Origin: GCA-002701455 sp964342575
Lineage (GTDB): Bacteria > Pseudomonadota > Alphaproteobacteria > Thalassobaculales > Thalassobaculaceae
Reading direction: 5' to 3'
Assembly (NCBI GenBank): GCA_964342575.1
Contig: CAYFGZ010000005.1
Coordinates: forward strand, 5,708 to 69,707
Length of the DNA stretch: 64,000 bases
Part shown: piece by piece, positions 43,127 through 51,756 of the stretch
Position numbering within the stretch: the stretch's first letter is position 1
How the letters are laid out: the number at the start of each line of letters is the position of its first letter
Made by a program: the position numbers and the translations under genes
Notes under the pieces: generated by a model
The model's input: the letters and a program-made list of their open reading frames with translations, nothing else
Told to the model about the DNA's origin: nothing
Database searches by the model: none

Positions 43127-43457
43127 CCGCTCGATAATCCGTTTTGGTAGTTCCTGCTAGAGCTAACGACTGGACAAATTCTTCGCTATTTAGCTGAGGA
43201 ATAGTTTTGCAATATTTTGCAAGGCCTAGAGAATCAGTTAGATGGAGGTTCGCTGCCAATGATTTTTCGTCAGGCATTTCGTATATATAAGCCATATCAT
43301 ATTCCCCGTAGGAACCGTATTGGGCGATTGGCTTCCCTCCAAAATCAGCTATAGCTTTCCGATGGACTTGCGCCCGGTCACGCTGCTCCCCATCACTTAT
43401 CATTCCCGCTTTTTGGTCATTGTGGTATTTTACCAAATAAAGCACTAATATGCTCAC
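43086..43457 (-). CDS. GYD-domain protein
   Basis: A 123-residue protein of the GYD family (ferredoxin-like, dimeric alpha-beta barrel): HRKAIADFGGKPIAQYGSYG is followed by EYDMAYIYEMPDEKSLA, giving the family's Gly-x-Tyr-Asp core. GYD proteins have no established reaction. GTG start with an excellent GGAGG 5 nt upstream. Its 3' end overlaps the flavoprotein gene by 41 nt in antisense, and its last 20 residues are unlike the family, consistent with stop-codon drift into the neighbour. It follows the LLM gene's start by 20 nt on the same strand. Confidence 0.78.
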   Translation of the reverse strand: MSILVLYLVKYHNDQKAGMISDGEQRDRAQVHRKAIADFGGKPIAQYGSYGEYDMAYIYEMPDEKSLAANLHLTDSLGLAKYCKTIPQLNSEEFVQSLALAGTTKTDYRAATKTCFFYYISLL

Positions 43458-43476
43458 GGTAGCCTCCGATCAGGAT

Positions 43477-44535
43477 TTAAAATTTTGACATAACGTTATA
43501 AGCAAAGTCCTCGATTAATCTATATTGTTGTTGTAAGGGCGCTATAAAGTTAACCGCATCCAGCCCCTGGCTTTCTAGTTCGAGTAGCTGCTCCACCATT
43601 TCCTCGGGTTGGCCCGCTATTGTGAAGGCTTTGATCATTTCGGGTGTTATAAACTTGGCTTCGTCAGGGTCTAGGTAACTGTAGTGGCTCTGGTGCAATT
43701 CCATATGGGCTCGCCTGGCTTCTCGTTTTCGATGAAAATCCATATATTCGTCCCAAAATGGCAAAATATAGTCTGGCGGTGGGTTTCCGCTCTCTCTGAC
43801 CCAGTCGACAATAAAGTGAACATTGGCCATTACGGCTGAACCACATTGTCGCACAACACTTTCGTCGGTTAGCTTTTCTCCCGGTTTAAGCATCAGAATG
43901 TTAACTAATGCAAATGTTTCAAACTGATCGAGAGAACGTCCTACTTTCTGAGCTCCTTTTTGTACATTAGCCATCGCTTGAGGAATTGTACCTCCACGTG
44001 GTATTCCTGTAATAAGCCCGTCACCAATTTCTCCCGCCAGTGCCTGAGCTCGTGGTCCAAATCCACCAACATGTATTGGGATATGATTTTCCAAGTCTAT
44101 ATACTTAAAGTCTTGATTTTGAAATTGTATTGGGTGAGTCACTCCATTCAACGTATAATCGACCTCGTCTCCTCGGAGTAGGGCTTTAACCACTCGTATA
44201 TATTCGCCAAATGCTTTCACACCCATAGGACGTTGTCCCATGGCGCGCATTGCTGTGTTACCGGTTCCTATTCCAAGAAACGTTCGGCCGGGGGCCAGTC
44301 GATTTATAGTAGCTATACCGTTAGCTGTGACTGGTGCTAACCGTAATCCCGTTACTGCTACGCCGGTCCCTATTCGGATACTCCTAGTTTGGTGTGCCGC
44401 CAATGCTAAGACGGCCCATGGATTAGAGCGAATCATCTGCGTGTCGGAAACCCAACAGAAATCGTAACCTAGATTTTCAGCTCGGGTTATAAGTCCAATT
44501 TCGTCAATTTTTGATGTGGTTATACCAAATTTCAC
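43477..44535 (-). CDS. LLM-class oxidoreductase (F420/Mer-like)
   Basis: A 352-residue luciferase-like protein starting MKFGITTSKIDEIGLITRAE. It has RIGTGVAVTGLRLAPVTANG near residue 55, GRTFLGIGTGNTAMRAMGQR near residue 88, and HIPIHVGGFGPRAQALAGEI near residue 150, a pattern of methylenetetrahydromethanopterin-reductase-like LLM proteins using F420 or FMN. GTG start with a weak ribosome site. It lies between the GYD gene (downstream, 20 nt) and the ketopantoate-reductase-like gene (65 nt upstream) on the same strand, a probable three-gene unit. Confidence 0.86.
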   Translation of the reverse strand: MKFGITTSKIDEIGLITRAENLGYDFCWVSDTQMIRSNPWAVLALAAHQTRSIRIGTGVAVTGLRLAPVTANGIATINRLAPGRTFLGIGTGNTAMRAMGQRPMGVKAFGEYIRVVKALLRGDEVDYTLNGVTHPIQFQNQDFKYIDLENHIPIHVGGFGPRAQALAGEIGDGLITGIPRGGTIPQAMANVQKGAQKVGRSLDQFETFALVNILMLKPGEKLTDESVVRQCGSAVMANVHFIVDWVRESGNPPPDYILPFWDEYMDFHRKREARRAHMELHQSHYSYLDPDEAKFITPEMIKAFTIAGQPEEMVEQLLELESQGLDAVNFIAPLQQQYRLIEDFAYNVMSKF

Positions 44536-44599
44536 GGCTTTGTTGTATCCATCATTAATCTTTGGCCAATGAATGCCTTGGGAAGGTGCCCAGTCAAAC

Positions 44600-45664
44600 C
44601 TAATTTGATCGGTTTTTTAAAAGCCAACTATCTACTAGGTCGACAGTCTGATCCACGATATCCAGCTGCTTGCCTTTACCGGCCGCTATGGCCTGTACTA
44701 GTTTATCAACTCTCTCTATGTTGGGAGCTCCCGCGGCTAAAGCACGAGCGGCAGAAGAGGGGCTTATCAGCGATTCTGCTGCATTAGCATACTTTTCGAA
44801 TGGGACCATATCCGACTTAGATGCCCCGAGCGATATACAAAGATCTGACACCCAATCATAAACGCCACGTGTTTCAACCAGATCAGTGTGTACAGCATCG
44901 CGTATAGTTCTCATCTCGTCGATTTGAACACACCTATAGTTTCCAGCCAAAAGCATGCACCATTTCGCCATTGGAACAAATATTGATTCGTGAACTCGAA
45001 GTTTTACAGGAAGTTCAACTAAACCGTTGCCTGTATCGAATCGGGCGGCCTCTATGTCTGTTTCTATTTTTCGCAGAATTGCTGTGTGTTCGTCTGATTT
45101 AAATCTGGCTGATTTAAAATTTGTTGGTAGTCTAACTTGGAGAACATTGATTGGTTCATCGGGTGGACGAAATGCTTGAGGATCAGGGCTGCATAGAGTA
45201 ATAAGATCAGGGTCAAGCATATCCCAGACCGATGCATCAGCGTAGCTTTCTCTATACTTGCTCGTATCCAGTCCTTCAATGCGCTTTAAATATGTTAAAG
45301 GGGGCATGTTCATAATTGACATGCATGGAATTTGAGCATCAGCTAGCCCCAGTAAGACTTCTCTCACTCCACTTGATCTATACTGGGGTTCTTGCATAGC
45401 CAGCACCGCCAGATCATAGTCTGTAGGATCGACGTTTTCTGGTGCTGAAGCACTAACTTCGCCCAGCAATTGTTTTGAGCTGATATCGTGCAGTCCTTCA
45501 CGGCCTTTCACTGGCATCCGGACTAGAGTACCTTCATTATTTATTAACTCTACTTCAGCTGGAAGGCATATGAGCCTGGCGTTATGGCCGGCTAAAGCAA
45601 GTTTGGTAGCTAATAGAGAGCCGTATGATGCCCCTAACAACAATATATTATAGCTCTGCGACAC
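44600..45664 (-). CDS. Ketopantoate-reductase-like NAD(P) protein
   Basis: A 354-residue protein with an N-terminal Rossmann motif NILLLGASYGSLLATKLALA followed by YDLAVLAMQEPQYRSSGVRE and a long helical C-terminal domain with KWCMLLAGNYRCV. The general layout equals ApbA/PanE-type 2-dehydropantoate reductases, but several PanE landmarks are not obvious, so pantothenate synthesis is not claimed. GTG start with AGGAGA 6 nt upstream. It heads a minus-strand run with the LLM and GYD genes. Confidence 0.6.
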   Translation of the reverse strand: MSQSYNILLLGASYGSLLATKLALAGHNARLICLPAEVELINNEGTLVRMPVKGREGLHDISSKQLLGEVSASAPENVDPTDYDLAVLAMQEPQYRSSGVREVLLGLADAQIPCMSIMNMPPLTYLKRIEGLDTSKYRESYADASVWDMLDPDLITLCSPDPQAFRPPDEPINVLQVRLPTNFKSARFKSDEHTAILRKIETDIEAARFDTGNGLVELPVKLRVHESIFVPMAKWCMLLAGNYRCVQIDEMRTIRDAVHTDLVETRGVYDWVSDLCISLGASKSDMVPFEKYANAAESLISPSSAARALAAGAPNIERVDKLVQAIAAGKGKQLDIVDQTVDLVDSWLLKNRSN

Positions 45665-46433
45665 AACACTTCTCCTGCGTAATCTGATAATAGAGTTGCA
45701 AAAGTCACAATTAATGCTTTCTTGCTCAAATATTAAATACTTCTATTGCTATGTTGTGAAGAGTTTATGCTAAATAAAATGCTTCTGTCGAAGTATTTAA
45801 CATCTGATCTGCAAGGTCGATAGTCATTTTTTGCTGAATTCAGACAATCATTAATAAAGCCTTTTCCATATAGTAACAGGATCTTTTTAAAACTTCATTT
45901 TATAACAGAAATTATGGCGATAGATAGCGCTTATTGGAATATAACAAACACCCTTTATGGCGTATGAAATGGAAGGCTCGTCCAATTCGTTAAAACTAAG
46001 TTCATTCTCTATTACCAGCTCTAGCCCCGCAAAACCGATAGTAACGCAAAACTATTTATTTCTGAGAATTAGATCTCCCAGGGGCCGACTCACTATTGTG
46101 ATCTTTAAAGCTGGTTGGAGGTTGACCAATAATGAAATAGACTCAGGGGATATTCCCCGGTCAAGTGCAATATACAATTAAGGTACGAGAAGAGTGAATT
46201 AAGGAGCATCAGTCGCTATGTGAACAAACTTCTTGCAACGGATCGACTATTTAGCCTTCTTCGCCCGCTGATTAAAGAGATCACGCTGACGAAGGTAAGG
46301 CGCGCAAAGTAAACGCCATTTGCTCGGCTTTTGTTGACCCAAACTTAGCTGAACAAACGTGAACTTCCGAATTAGCACCAAAAACAATGGTGCTAATCTA
46401 ATCTGGCTGCGAATGTATTACTTGAACAGAGAT
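45665..46433. other. Long intergenic region, 769 nt
   Basis: No supported gene. A 74-codon plus-strand ORF (45957-46181) has no ribosome site, no recognised domain and an irregular composition. AAGGAG at 46201 precedes a GTG ORF (46220-46312, beginning MNKLLATDRLFSLLRP) of 30 codons, which has GC-richer codon use than its surroundings and could be a gene remnant. A perfect hairpin closes the region (46371-46397). Confidence 0.45.
46371..46397 (-). terminator. 10-bp hairpin after ridA
   Basis: ATTAGCACCA and TGGTGCTAAT form a perfect 10-bp stem with a 7-nt loop, 37 nt beyond the ridA stop on the minus strand. No T-run follows on either strand, so it may stop transcription poorly or act as an RNA-stabilising 3' end instead. 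Confidence 0.4.
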
Positions 46434-46793
46434 TTATTTGTAGGCCGTAACCATTATCTCAACCAGTAATTCGGGGACGGCTAAGTCGACCTTTACGCAG
46501 GCTCGAACTGGTGGGTTTTCGGGGTCGACCCAGGCGTTCCAGACTTCATTCATGGCAGCAAAATTACTCATGTCGGTAATCCATAAGTTAGCTTGTAATA
46601 GTTTTGATTTGTCTGTGCCGCCCTGTTCTAGGTAGTGGTCAATGCTATCTAATATTTGTTGGGTCTGCCCTTTTATATCTGCAGACCTATCAGAAGCAGT
46701 TAAACCAGCCACATATACCATATCTCCTCTAACGACACAGCGGCTCATTTTGGGCCCGTTTCCCGTTGTTTTATCGATTCGTGTTACAGACAT
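46434..46793 (-). CDS. RidA family enamine/imine deaminase
   Basis: A 119-residue, normal-length RidA protein. YVAGLTASDRSADIKGQTQQ near residue 28 and the substrate arginine in PPVRACVKVDLAVPELLVEI near residue 95 are conserved, so this paralogue is probably an active imine deaminase forming trimers. GGAGG lies 6 nt before the ATG. It follows the amidohydrolase gene by 43 nt on the same strand, suggesting joint expression in degradation of a nitrogenous compound (inference). Confidence 0.92.
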   Translation of the reverse strand: MSVTRIDKTTGNGPKMSRCVVRGDMVYVAGLTASDRSADIKGQTQQILDSIDHYLEQGGTDKSKLLQANLWITDMSNFAAMNEVWNAWVDPENPPVRACVKVDLAVPELLVEIMVTAYK

Positions 46794-46836
46794 TTGTATC
46801 CTCCTATTGATAAATTAGAGTAGTAAAAAAGATTAG

Positions 46837-47898
46837 TTATGCAGTATAGTTTGGTAGGTCCAATTTATATACTTTTGCTGCGGTATTTCTATATAGGTTT
46901 GCTTTTTCTTCTATACTAGCACCGCTTGTAATTTTTTTGCACGCATTCCAGTAGATAGGGTAGCTGTATGAACCTTTGTCGACGGGAAAGTTGCTCTCGA
47001 ACATACAACGATTAGAACCGAAATATTCGATACATGTTTCGATATACGGGGCCCAGGCAGCAGACAATTCGTCGGAACCAGGTGGCATCTGGCCTTCATG
47101 AAAAGTATACCCGTTTATACGCATTCCGAGACCTCCGATTTTGACAGTTACGTTTGGACACCGTGCTAGCTCTCTGATGGAGGTTTTCCACTCAACAAAA
47201 GTCTCTTTGCGATTTATTCCAAATTTTCCCACTCCCAGAGGGCCCCCGCAATGGTCAAGGATAATGCTAGTTTCAGGAAACGTTTGAGCTAGATCTATTA
47301 ATTCACTTATCTGGGGATGATATAGCCAGGCATCGAAGGATAGATTTAGTTTTTCCAGTTCAGCAAAACCTTGTCGAAATGCGCTATCTAGTAATAGTTT
47401 TTCTTCAACTGGATAACTGGGGTTTGTAAGCTCTGGGTCCTCGTGCCATGCGCTTATATGGCGAATTCCACGAAAACGCCCTCCCCCAGCTAGTATATGG
47501 GCGTCTAGAACGGGTTTCACTTTTTGACCAAGAGTCAAATCTGCATGGCCGACGATTCCAGCACATATTCGTTGGGTTCCATAAAGACCACTGGCGCCGA
47601 TAGCTGCTACCCCATTCACGAACTCGGTTTCCCCTATGGGAGCCATTTCTTCTGGACCGTCGATTCTGTGCATAGAGCGGCATTGAACAAAAACAGTTCC
47701 TATTATGTTATGTCCTGAAGCCAAATCGGTTGCCAGATCATCGATCATGTAACGCCAATCAGGTCTATCCCAAATATGGTGATGGGGGTCTATGATTTGC
47801 AGTGCCGGCTCGAGAATTTCTTCTTCCAACTGATCTAACCATTCATTTCGGACGGGCAAGTGAATAGATGTTACAGAAGAAGCAGGTACAACGGACAT
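46837..47898 (-). CDS. Amidohydrolase-2 (PDC-hydrolase-like) family protein
   Basis: A 353-residue TIM-barrel metal hydrolase. Its H-x-H is in LQIIDPHHHIWDRPDWRY near residue 37, a later metal histidine is in IILDHCGGPLGVGKFG near residue 218, and the C-terminal active-site aspartate is probably in ESNFPVDKGSYSY near residue 302. It resembles the 2-pyrone-4,6-dicarboxylate hydrolase and L-fuconolactonase group of the amidohydrolase-2 family. GGAG lies 7 nt before the ATG. Linked to the RidA gene downstream. Lactone or amide specificity is undetermined. Confidence 0.87.
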   Translation of the reverse strand: MSVVPASSVTSIHLPVRNEWLDQLEEEILEPALQIIDPHHHIWDRPDWRYMIDDLATDLASGHNIIGTVFVQCRSMHRIDGPEEMAPIGETEFVNGVAAIGASGLYGTQRICAGIVGHADLTLGQKVKPVLDAHILAGGGRFRGIRHISAWHEDPELTNPSYPVEEKLLLDSAFRQGFAELEKLNLSFDAWLYHPQISELIDLAQTFPETSIILDHCGGPLGVGKFGINRKETFVEWKTSIRELARCPNVTVKIGGLGMRINGYTFHEGQMPPGSDELSAAWAPYIETCIEYFGSNRCMFESNFPVDKGSYSYPIYWNACKKITSGASIEEKANLYRNTAAKVYKLDLPNYTA

Positions 47899-48054
47899 TC
47901 TAGTTCTCCGAAATAACGACTTAGAGCGAATAAACTCTAATGTATGGGTTGAAACGATCTATAAATGTAACCCTTTATTTAATACACAATTAAGTTGGCT
48001 GGGTGTGTCACATATCTGGAATTTCGTTCTGTATTCTAGGCGGTAGTGGTTGCA

Positions 48055-48063
48055 TGGTATAGT
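48055..48063 (+). promoter_or_regulatory. Possible extended -10 promoter for the GMC gene
   Basis: TGGTATAGT, the same extended -10 as at 3401-3409, about 95 nt before the GMC start at 48159. No matching -35 is visible. Sequence match only. Confidence 0.3.
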
Positions 48064-48158
48064 GGAGATCAGAGTTCTCTTCTTGTTTACAAATTATCTA
48101 ATTAGTATTTTAACTCTATATTGCATCGTAAGTTACATGTTTAAGTAAGAGAGAAATT

Positions 48159-49787
48159 ATGATCCAGACGCAACCAACAGAGTTCGGTTTATTTGACTAT
48201 ATCGTGGTTGGAGCCGGGACGGCTGGGTGTTTATTGGCAAATAGATTGTCTAAAAATTCCAAAAACAAAGTTTTACTTTTGGAGGCGGGTGGAAAGGATG
48301 ACTATTTCTGGATTAAGGTTCCAGTTGGCTATCTATTTACCATGAATAATCCAAAAACCGATTGGTGCATGATGACCTCACCTTCAGAAGGGCTTAATGG
48401 CAGGGCTCTTAACTATCCACGGGGAAAGGTTCTCGGAGGATGCTCATCTATCAACGGTATGATATATATGCGGGGCCAGGCGGCGGATTATGATCATTGG
48501 CGTCAATTAGGAAATGCTGGCTGGGGGTGGGAAGATACTCTTAAATATTTTAAAAAGTCCGAGGGACGTATTCTAGGTGGAGATGAATTTCATGGTACGG
48601 AAGGAGAGTGGCGGGTAGAAGAACAGCGACTTTCATGGGAAATATTGGACGCCTTTCAAGAGGCTGCTGCCCAAACTGGCATCCCAAAAATAGATGACTT
48701 TAACCGCGGAAATAATGAAGGTTGTGGCTACTTTGAAGTTAACCAAAATAGGGGAGTTCGTTGGAGTGCAGCTGACGCTTTTTTAAATCCGATTAAGTCG
48801 CGCCCAAATTTAAAAATTCTGACGGGTGCTCACGTTGAAAAACTGCGCTTTGATGGCGCTAAAGTAACTGCAATAGAATTTTTACTAAATGGTATGAAGA
48901 GTTTAGCGTCAATTGGAAAGGAAGTGATTTTGTCCTCTGGAGCTATTGGTTCTCCTCAAATACTTCAATTATCTGGTGTTGGACCGGGAAGCATCTTGCA
49001 GACTTTTGGAATACCGGTTGTAAAAGGCCTTTCAGGGGTAGGGGAAAATCTTCAGGATCACCTGCAAATGCGTCTTGTATTTAGGGTGAAGAATACCAAA
49101 ACGTTAAACTTAAGGGCAAATAGTATATTCGGTCGAATAGGAATGGGGATGGAGTACTTTTTCTTTAAGCGAGGACCTATGACCATGGCGCCAAGTCAAC
49201 TTGGTGGATTCGCAAAATCGGATGCGCAAAAGGATACTGCTGATCTGCAATACCATATTCAACCATTATCAACCGAAAAACTTGGAGACCCTTTGCATCC
49301 GTTCGAAGCGTTTACTGCTTCAGTGTGTAACCTACGACCACAAAGCAGAGGTCACGTTCGGATTCAATCATTGGATGCTCGGATAGCACCTATAATTCAA
49401 CCGGACTATTTAAAGGAGCCAGAAGATCGAAAAGTAGCCGCAGATGCTATTAAACTAACTCGAAGAATTGTAGCCGCTCCAGCTATGCAAAAATTTGAGC
49501 CTGAAGAATTTAAACCTGGAGAACAATATTCTTCGGACGAGGAATTAGCTCGTGAAGCCGGAAATATAGGAACCACAATATTCCATCCTGTTGGAACGTG
49601 CAAAATGGGACCACAGGCTGATGGCGCTTCCGTTGTGAATGATAGGTTAAAAGTACACGGCTTAGACGGCATTAGGGTGGTGGATGCTTCCATTATGCCG
49701 ACAATAACATCTGGAAACACCAACTCCCCGACCCTTATGATAGCTGAAAAGGCGTCTGAAATGATTTTAGAAGATTCAAAATCCTAG
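48159..49787 (+). CDS. GMC-family oxidoreductase
   Basis: A 542-residue FAD-dependent glucose-methanol-choline oxidoreductase. The dinucleotide motif is YIVVGAGTAGCLLANRLSK, signature 1 is PRGKVLGGCSSINGMIYMRG near residue 90, signature 2 is SSGAIGSPQILQLSGVGPGS near residue 265, and the catalytic histidine is in IFHPVGTCKMGPQADG near residue 480, with NTNSPTLMIAEKASEMI closing. It resembles choline/alcohol dehydrogenases, which oxidise an alcohol to aldehyde or lactone. The SMP-30-like lactonase gene follows, suggesting oxidation then lactone opening (inference). Confidence 0.92.
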   Translation: MIQTQPTEFGLFDYIVVGAGTAGCLLANRLSKNSKNKVLLLEAGGKDDYFWIKVPVGYLFTMNNPKTDWCMMTSPSEGLNGRALNYPRGKVLGGCSSINGMIYMRGQAADYDHWRQLGNAGWGWEDTLKYFKKSEGRILGGDEFHGTEGEWRVEEQRLSWEILDAFQEAAAQTGIPKIDDFNRGNNEGCGYFEVNQNRGVRWSAADAFLNPIKSRPNLKILTGAHVEKLRFDGAKVTAIEFLLNGMKSLASIGKEVILSSGAIGSPQILQLSGVGPGSILQTFGIPVVKGLSGVGENLQDHLQMRLVFRVKNTKTLNLRANSIFGRIGMGMEYFFFKRGPMTMAPSQLGGFAKSDAQKDTADLQYHIQPLSTEKLGDPLHPFEAFTASVCNLRPQSRGHVRIQSLDARIAPIIQPDYLKEPEDRKVAADAIKLTRRIVAAPAMQKFEPEEFKPGEQYSSDEELAREAGNIGTTIFHPVGTCKMGPQADGASVVNDRLKVHGLDGIRVVDASIMPTITSGNTNSPTLMIAEKASEMILEDSKS

Positions 49788-49898
49788 ATATGTGTTCTAC
49801 GGTAGCCTTAACCTATTGCCATAATTTAGCTAGTGTTACATTTCGATATTAGTTGTCTTTAGTGTTTGAGAGACTTGTTGTTAATAACGGAGTTTTAC

Positions 49899-50831
49899 AT
49901 GTCTTTATATTCACCACCGACGGATATTAGTACAGAAGTGTTTGCACGAGTTCCAGAAAGATTGAGAAGACCTGGAGGTCGCCCTAGTTGGGGGGAGGCT
50001 AATCGTCCTGGACATGATATCGACTGTTTTCTTGAAGGGCCGAGTTTTGATCGGGCGGGAAATCTATATGTCGTTAATATTCCTTATGGCGAGATATTCC
50101 GGATGAAGCCGGGAGGCGAATTCGATGTAGTTGCTCAATATGACGGTTGGCCAAACGGGTTAAAGGTTGATCAAAATGGGAACTTAATTGTCGCTGATTA
50201 CAAGCGAGGTATTCTTAGAGTCGACCCGGAAACTGGTGAAGTTGAAACAATTGTTGATCATCGATGGTCGGAAGGTTTTCGCGGATGTAATGATCTTCAT
50301 CTTGCGTCCAATGGTGATATTTATTTCACTGACCAAGGACAGACGGGAATGCATGACCAAACTGGCCGGGTATATCGCTATACCAAAAAAGGAGTACTCC
50401 AACTATTAGTTGGAAATGGACCCAGCCCAAATGGGCTTGTGCTGAATCCCGATGAGACAGTGTTATATGTGGGGATGACTCGTGGTAACGCAGCGTGGCG
50501 TGTTCCCTTACTCTCAGATGGTTTTACAAGTAAGGTCAGTATATATATTCAATTGTCGGGGGGACATGGAGGGCCTGATGGCTTGGCTATGGATGAAAAT
50601 GGAGGGCTGCTGATATGTCACGCGGGCCTTGGTAGCGTCTGGCATTTCGATAGTCTGGGACAGCCGCTGCATCGTATTCGTTCATGTGAAGGACTAATGA
50701 CGACAAATATGGTCTTTGGGGGGGCAGATAATAGATTATTATTTATTACAGAGTCAGAAACAGGAACAATCCTCGTAGCCGAACTTCCAACAAAAGGGCA
50801 AGCGATGGAGTCGCATAAACAAGCTATTTAA
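49899..50831 (+). CDS. SMP-30/gluconolactonase-like protein
   Basis: A 310-residue six-bladed beta-propeller lactonase. The metal ligands expected for SMP-30 are present: Glu in FLEGPSFDRAGNLYVV, Asn in GPSPNGLVLNPDETVLYVG and Asp in GPDGLAMDENGGLLICH. Such enzymes hydrolyse sugar or other lactones with a divalent cation. Start at ATG 49899, with CGGAG 6 nt upstream. The stop codon lies inside the 5' arm of a strong terminator hairpin. Its partner is probably the GMC oxidoreductase 111 nt upstream. Confidence 0.88.
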   Translation: MSLYSPPTDISTEVFARVPERLRRPGGRPSWGEANRPGHDIDCFLEGPSFDRAGNLYVVNIPYGEIFRMKPGGEFDVVAQYDGWPNGLKVDQNGNLIVADYKRGILRVDPETGEVETIVDHRWSEGFRGCNDLHLASNGDIYFTDQGQTGMHDQTGRVYRYTKKGVLQLLVGNGPSPNGLVLNPDETVLYVGMTRGNAAWRVPLLSDGFTSKVSIYIQLSGGHGGPDGLAMDENGGLLICHAGLGSVWHFDSLGQPLHRIRSCEGLMTTNMVFGGADNRLLFITESETGTILVAELPTKGQAMESHKQAI

Positions 50832-50866
50832 AGAAGCGAGACTTCTTTGAATAGCTTGATTTTATG
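50820..50866 (+). terminator. Terminator hairpin overlapping the SMP-30 stop codon
   Basis: A 17-bp stem with a single G-U pair (50820-50836 with 50842-50858) and a 5-nt CGAGA loop is followed by GATTTTATG. The SMP-30 stop codon TAA (50829-50831) is inside the 5' arm. Long stem, weak T-run; terminator is the likeliest reading. Confidence 0.65.
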
Positions 50867-50948
50867 TATTAGAGCTGTGTTTCATTTGCTGCATATTTTG
50901 GCGTAAACTAACTACACACCCACTAAATTTAGGCTGTATTAATATATA

Positions 50949-50977
50949 TTGTGGCCAACAGTTATTTATGCTACAAT
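50949..50977 (+). promoter_or_regulatory. Promoter of the structured RNA
   Basis: -35 TTGTGG (50949-50954), spacer of exactly 17 nt, extended -10 TGC-TACAAT (50969-50977). This predicts a start near 50984. The fit is better than for most promoters in the window. Confidence 0.6.
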
Positions 50978-50983
50978 ATAGAG

Positions 50984-51160
50984 GATTTTGGTATAAGGCC
51001 GCCGAAATTCTTCCCTCGATGTGTTGGGAACTTAAGGCCTTGTCGGGACCGGTATCCTCCCATATCCGTTCCCGAACCCTGTGAAGCAATATAGGGCGAT
51101 GAAAGTTAATCGCTCATTCTTTAAGGGGCGCAGCGTTTTTAACTAGCGCCCCTTTTTTTT
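50984..51160 (+). ncRNA. Candidate structured small RNA
   Basis: A roughly 177-nt segment with its own promoter and a strong intrinsic terminator, and no ORF with a ribosome site. Five helices can be drawn by eye: AAGGCC (50995-51000) with GGCCTT (51036-51041), enclosing TTCCC/GGGAA (51011-51015, 51026-51030); TCGGGACCGG (51043-51052) with CCGTTCCCGA (51066-51075), one mismatch; CCCTGT/ATAGGG (51077-51082, 51091-51096), one G-U pair; GCGAT/ATCGC (51096-51100, 51109-51113); and the terminator. It lies between the SMP-30 and RidA genes. The length suits 6S RNA, but the closing stem and pairing of 6S are not convincing, so no class is assigned. A long leader of the RidA gene is unlikely because the terminator comes first. 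Confidence 0.55.
51124..51160 (+). terminator. Intrinsic terminator of the structured RNA
   Basis: AGGGGCGC (51124-51131) pairs perfectly with GCGCCCCT (51146-51153), GC-rich, followed by a run of eight T ending at 51160. A textbook Rho-independent terminator. Confidence 0.85.
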
Positions 51161-51246
51161 CCGATTAAAAATGTGGTAGCCAACTAGCCTTTGGTGGAGA
51201 AATTATATAAATTTTCGTATATGCTAGTAATTTTGGGAGTTCATTT

Positions 51247-51714
51247 ATGGCAAATGGAATCGAGAAGAGATTGATTGAGCTGGAGATTGAATTACCGGCT
51301 GCTGCGGCTCCTGCAGCCAATTATGTTCCTTATGTGGTTTCGGGAAGCCAAATTTTTATTGCAGGACAGGTTCCTTTCTGGAATGGAGAACTGAAGGGAA
51401 TAGGGAAATTAGGTCTTAATATGTCAACGGATGATGGATCAAGAATAGCTAGGATTTGCGGTTTGAATTTGCTAGCCCAGGCTCGTGCCGCTTGCGATGG
51501 AGATTTGGATAGGATTTCTAGAGTAGTTAGGCTCGGTGGTTTTGTTAACTGCGTTGACGACTTCGCAGAGCACCCAGAGGTTGTAAATGGCGCATCTGAT
51601 TTGATGGTGGATGTATTCGGAGAAAGCGGCCGACATGCCCGCTTTGCTGTCGGGGTTAACTCACTTCCTAGGGGGGTTGCAGTAGAAGTTGATGGTGTCT
51701 TTGCATTTGATTAG
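51247..51714 (+). CDS. RidA/YjgF-like protein (long subgroup)
   Basis: A 155-residue RidA-superfamily protein beginning MANGIEKRLIELEIELPAAA. It shows FIAGQVPFWNGELKGIGKLG near residue 38 and the conserved arginine in HARFAVGVNSLPRGVAVEVD near the C-terminus. It belongs to the same longer subgroup as the protein at 3970-4431. GGGAG lies 8 nt before the ATG. The GNAT-type gene follows 42 nt later on the same strand. Reaction presumed to be removal of reactive imine/enamine compounds, but less certain than for the short RidA. Confidence 0.86.
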   Translation: MANGIEKRLIELEIELPAAAAPAANYVPYVVSGSQIFIAGQVPFWNGELKGIGKLGLNMSTDDGSRIARICGLNLLAQARAACDGDLDRISRVVRLGGFVNCVDDFAEHPEVVNGASDLMVDVFGESGRHARFAVGVNSLPRGVAVEVDGVFAFD

Positions 51715-51756
51715 TTTCGTGGTTAAAATCCATGTCCAGTAAAATAGGCTTACCTC

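Noticed and set aside
44600..45664. Firm call of panE
   Set aside because: Only the Rossmann motif and general layout fit; PanE landmarks were not found.
45957..46181. 74-codon plus-strand ORF in the long gap
   Set aside because: No ribosome site, no family resemblance, irregular composition; kept only as part of the intergenic description.
50984..51160. Assignment of the structured RNA as 6S, SRP or RNase P RNA
   Set aside because: The SRP GGAAGG/AGCAG loop and the RNase P signature are absent, and the two ends do not form the 6S closing stem.
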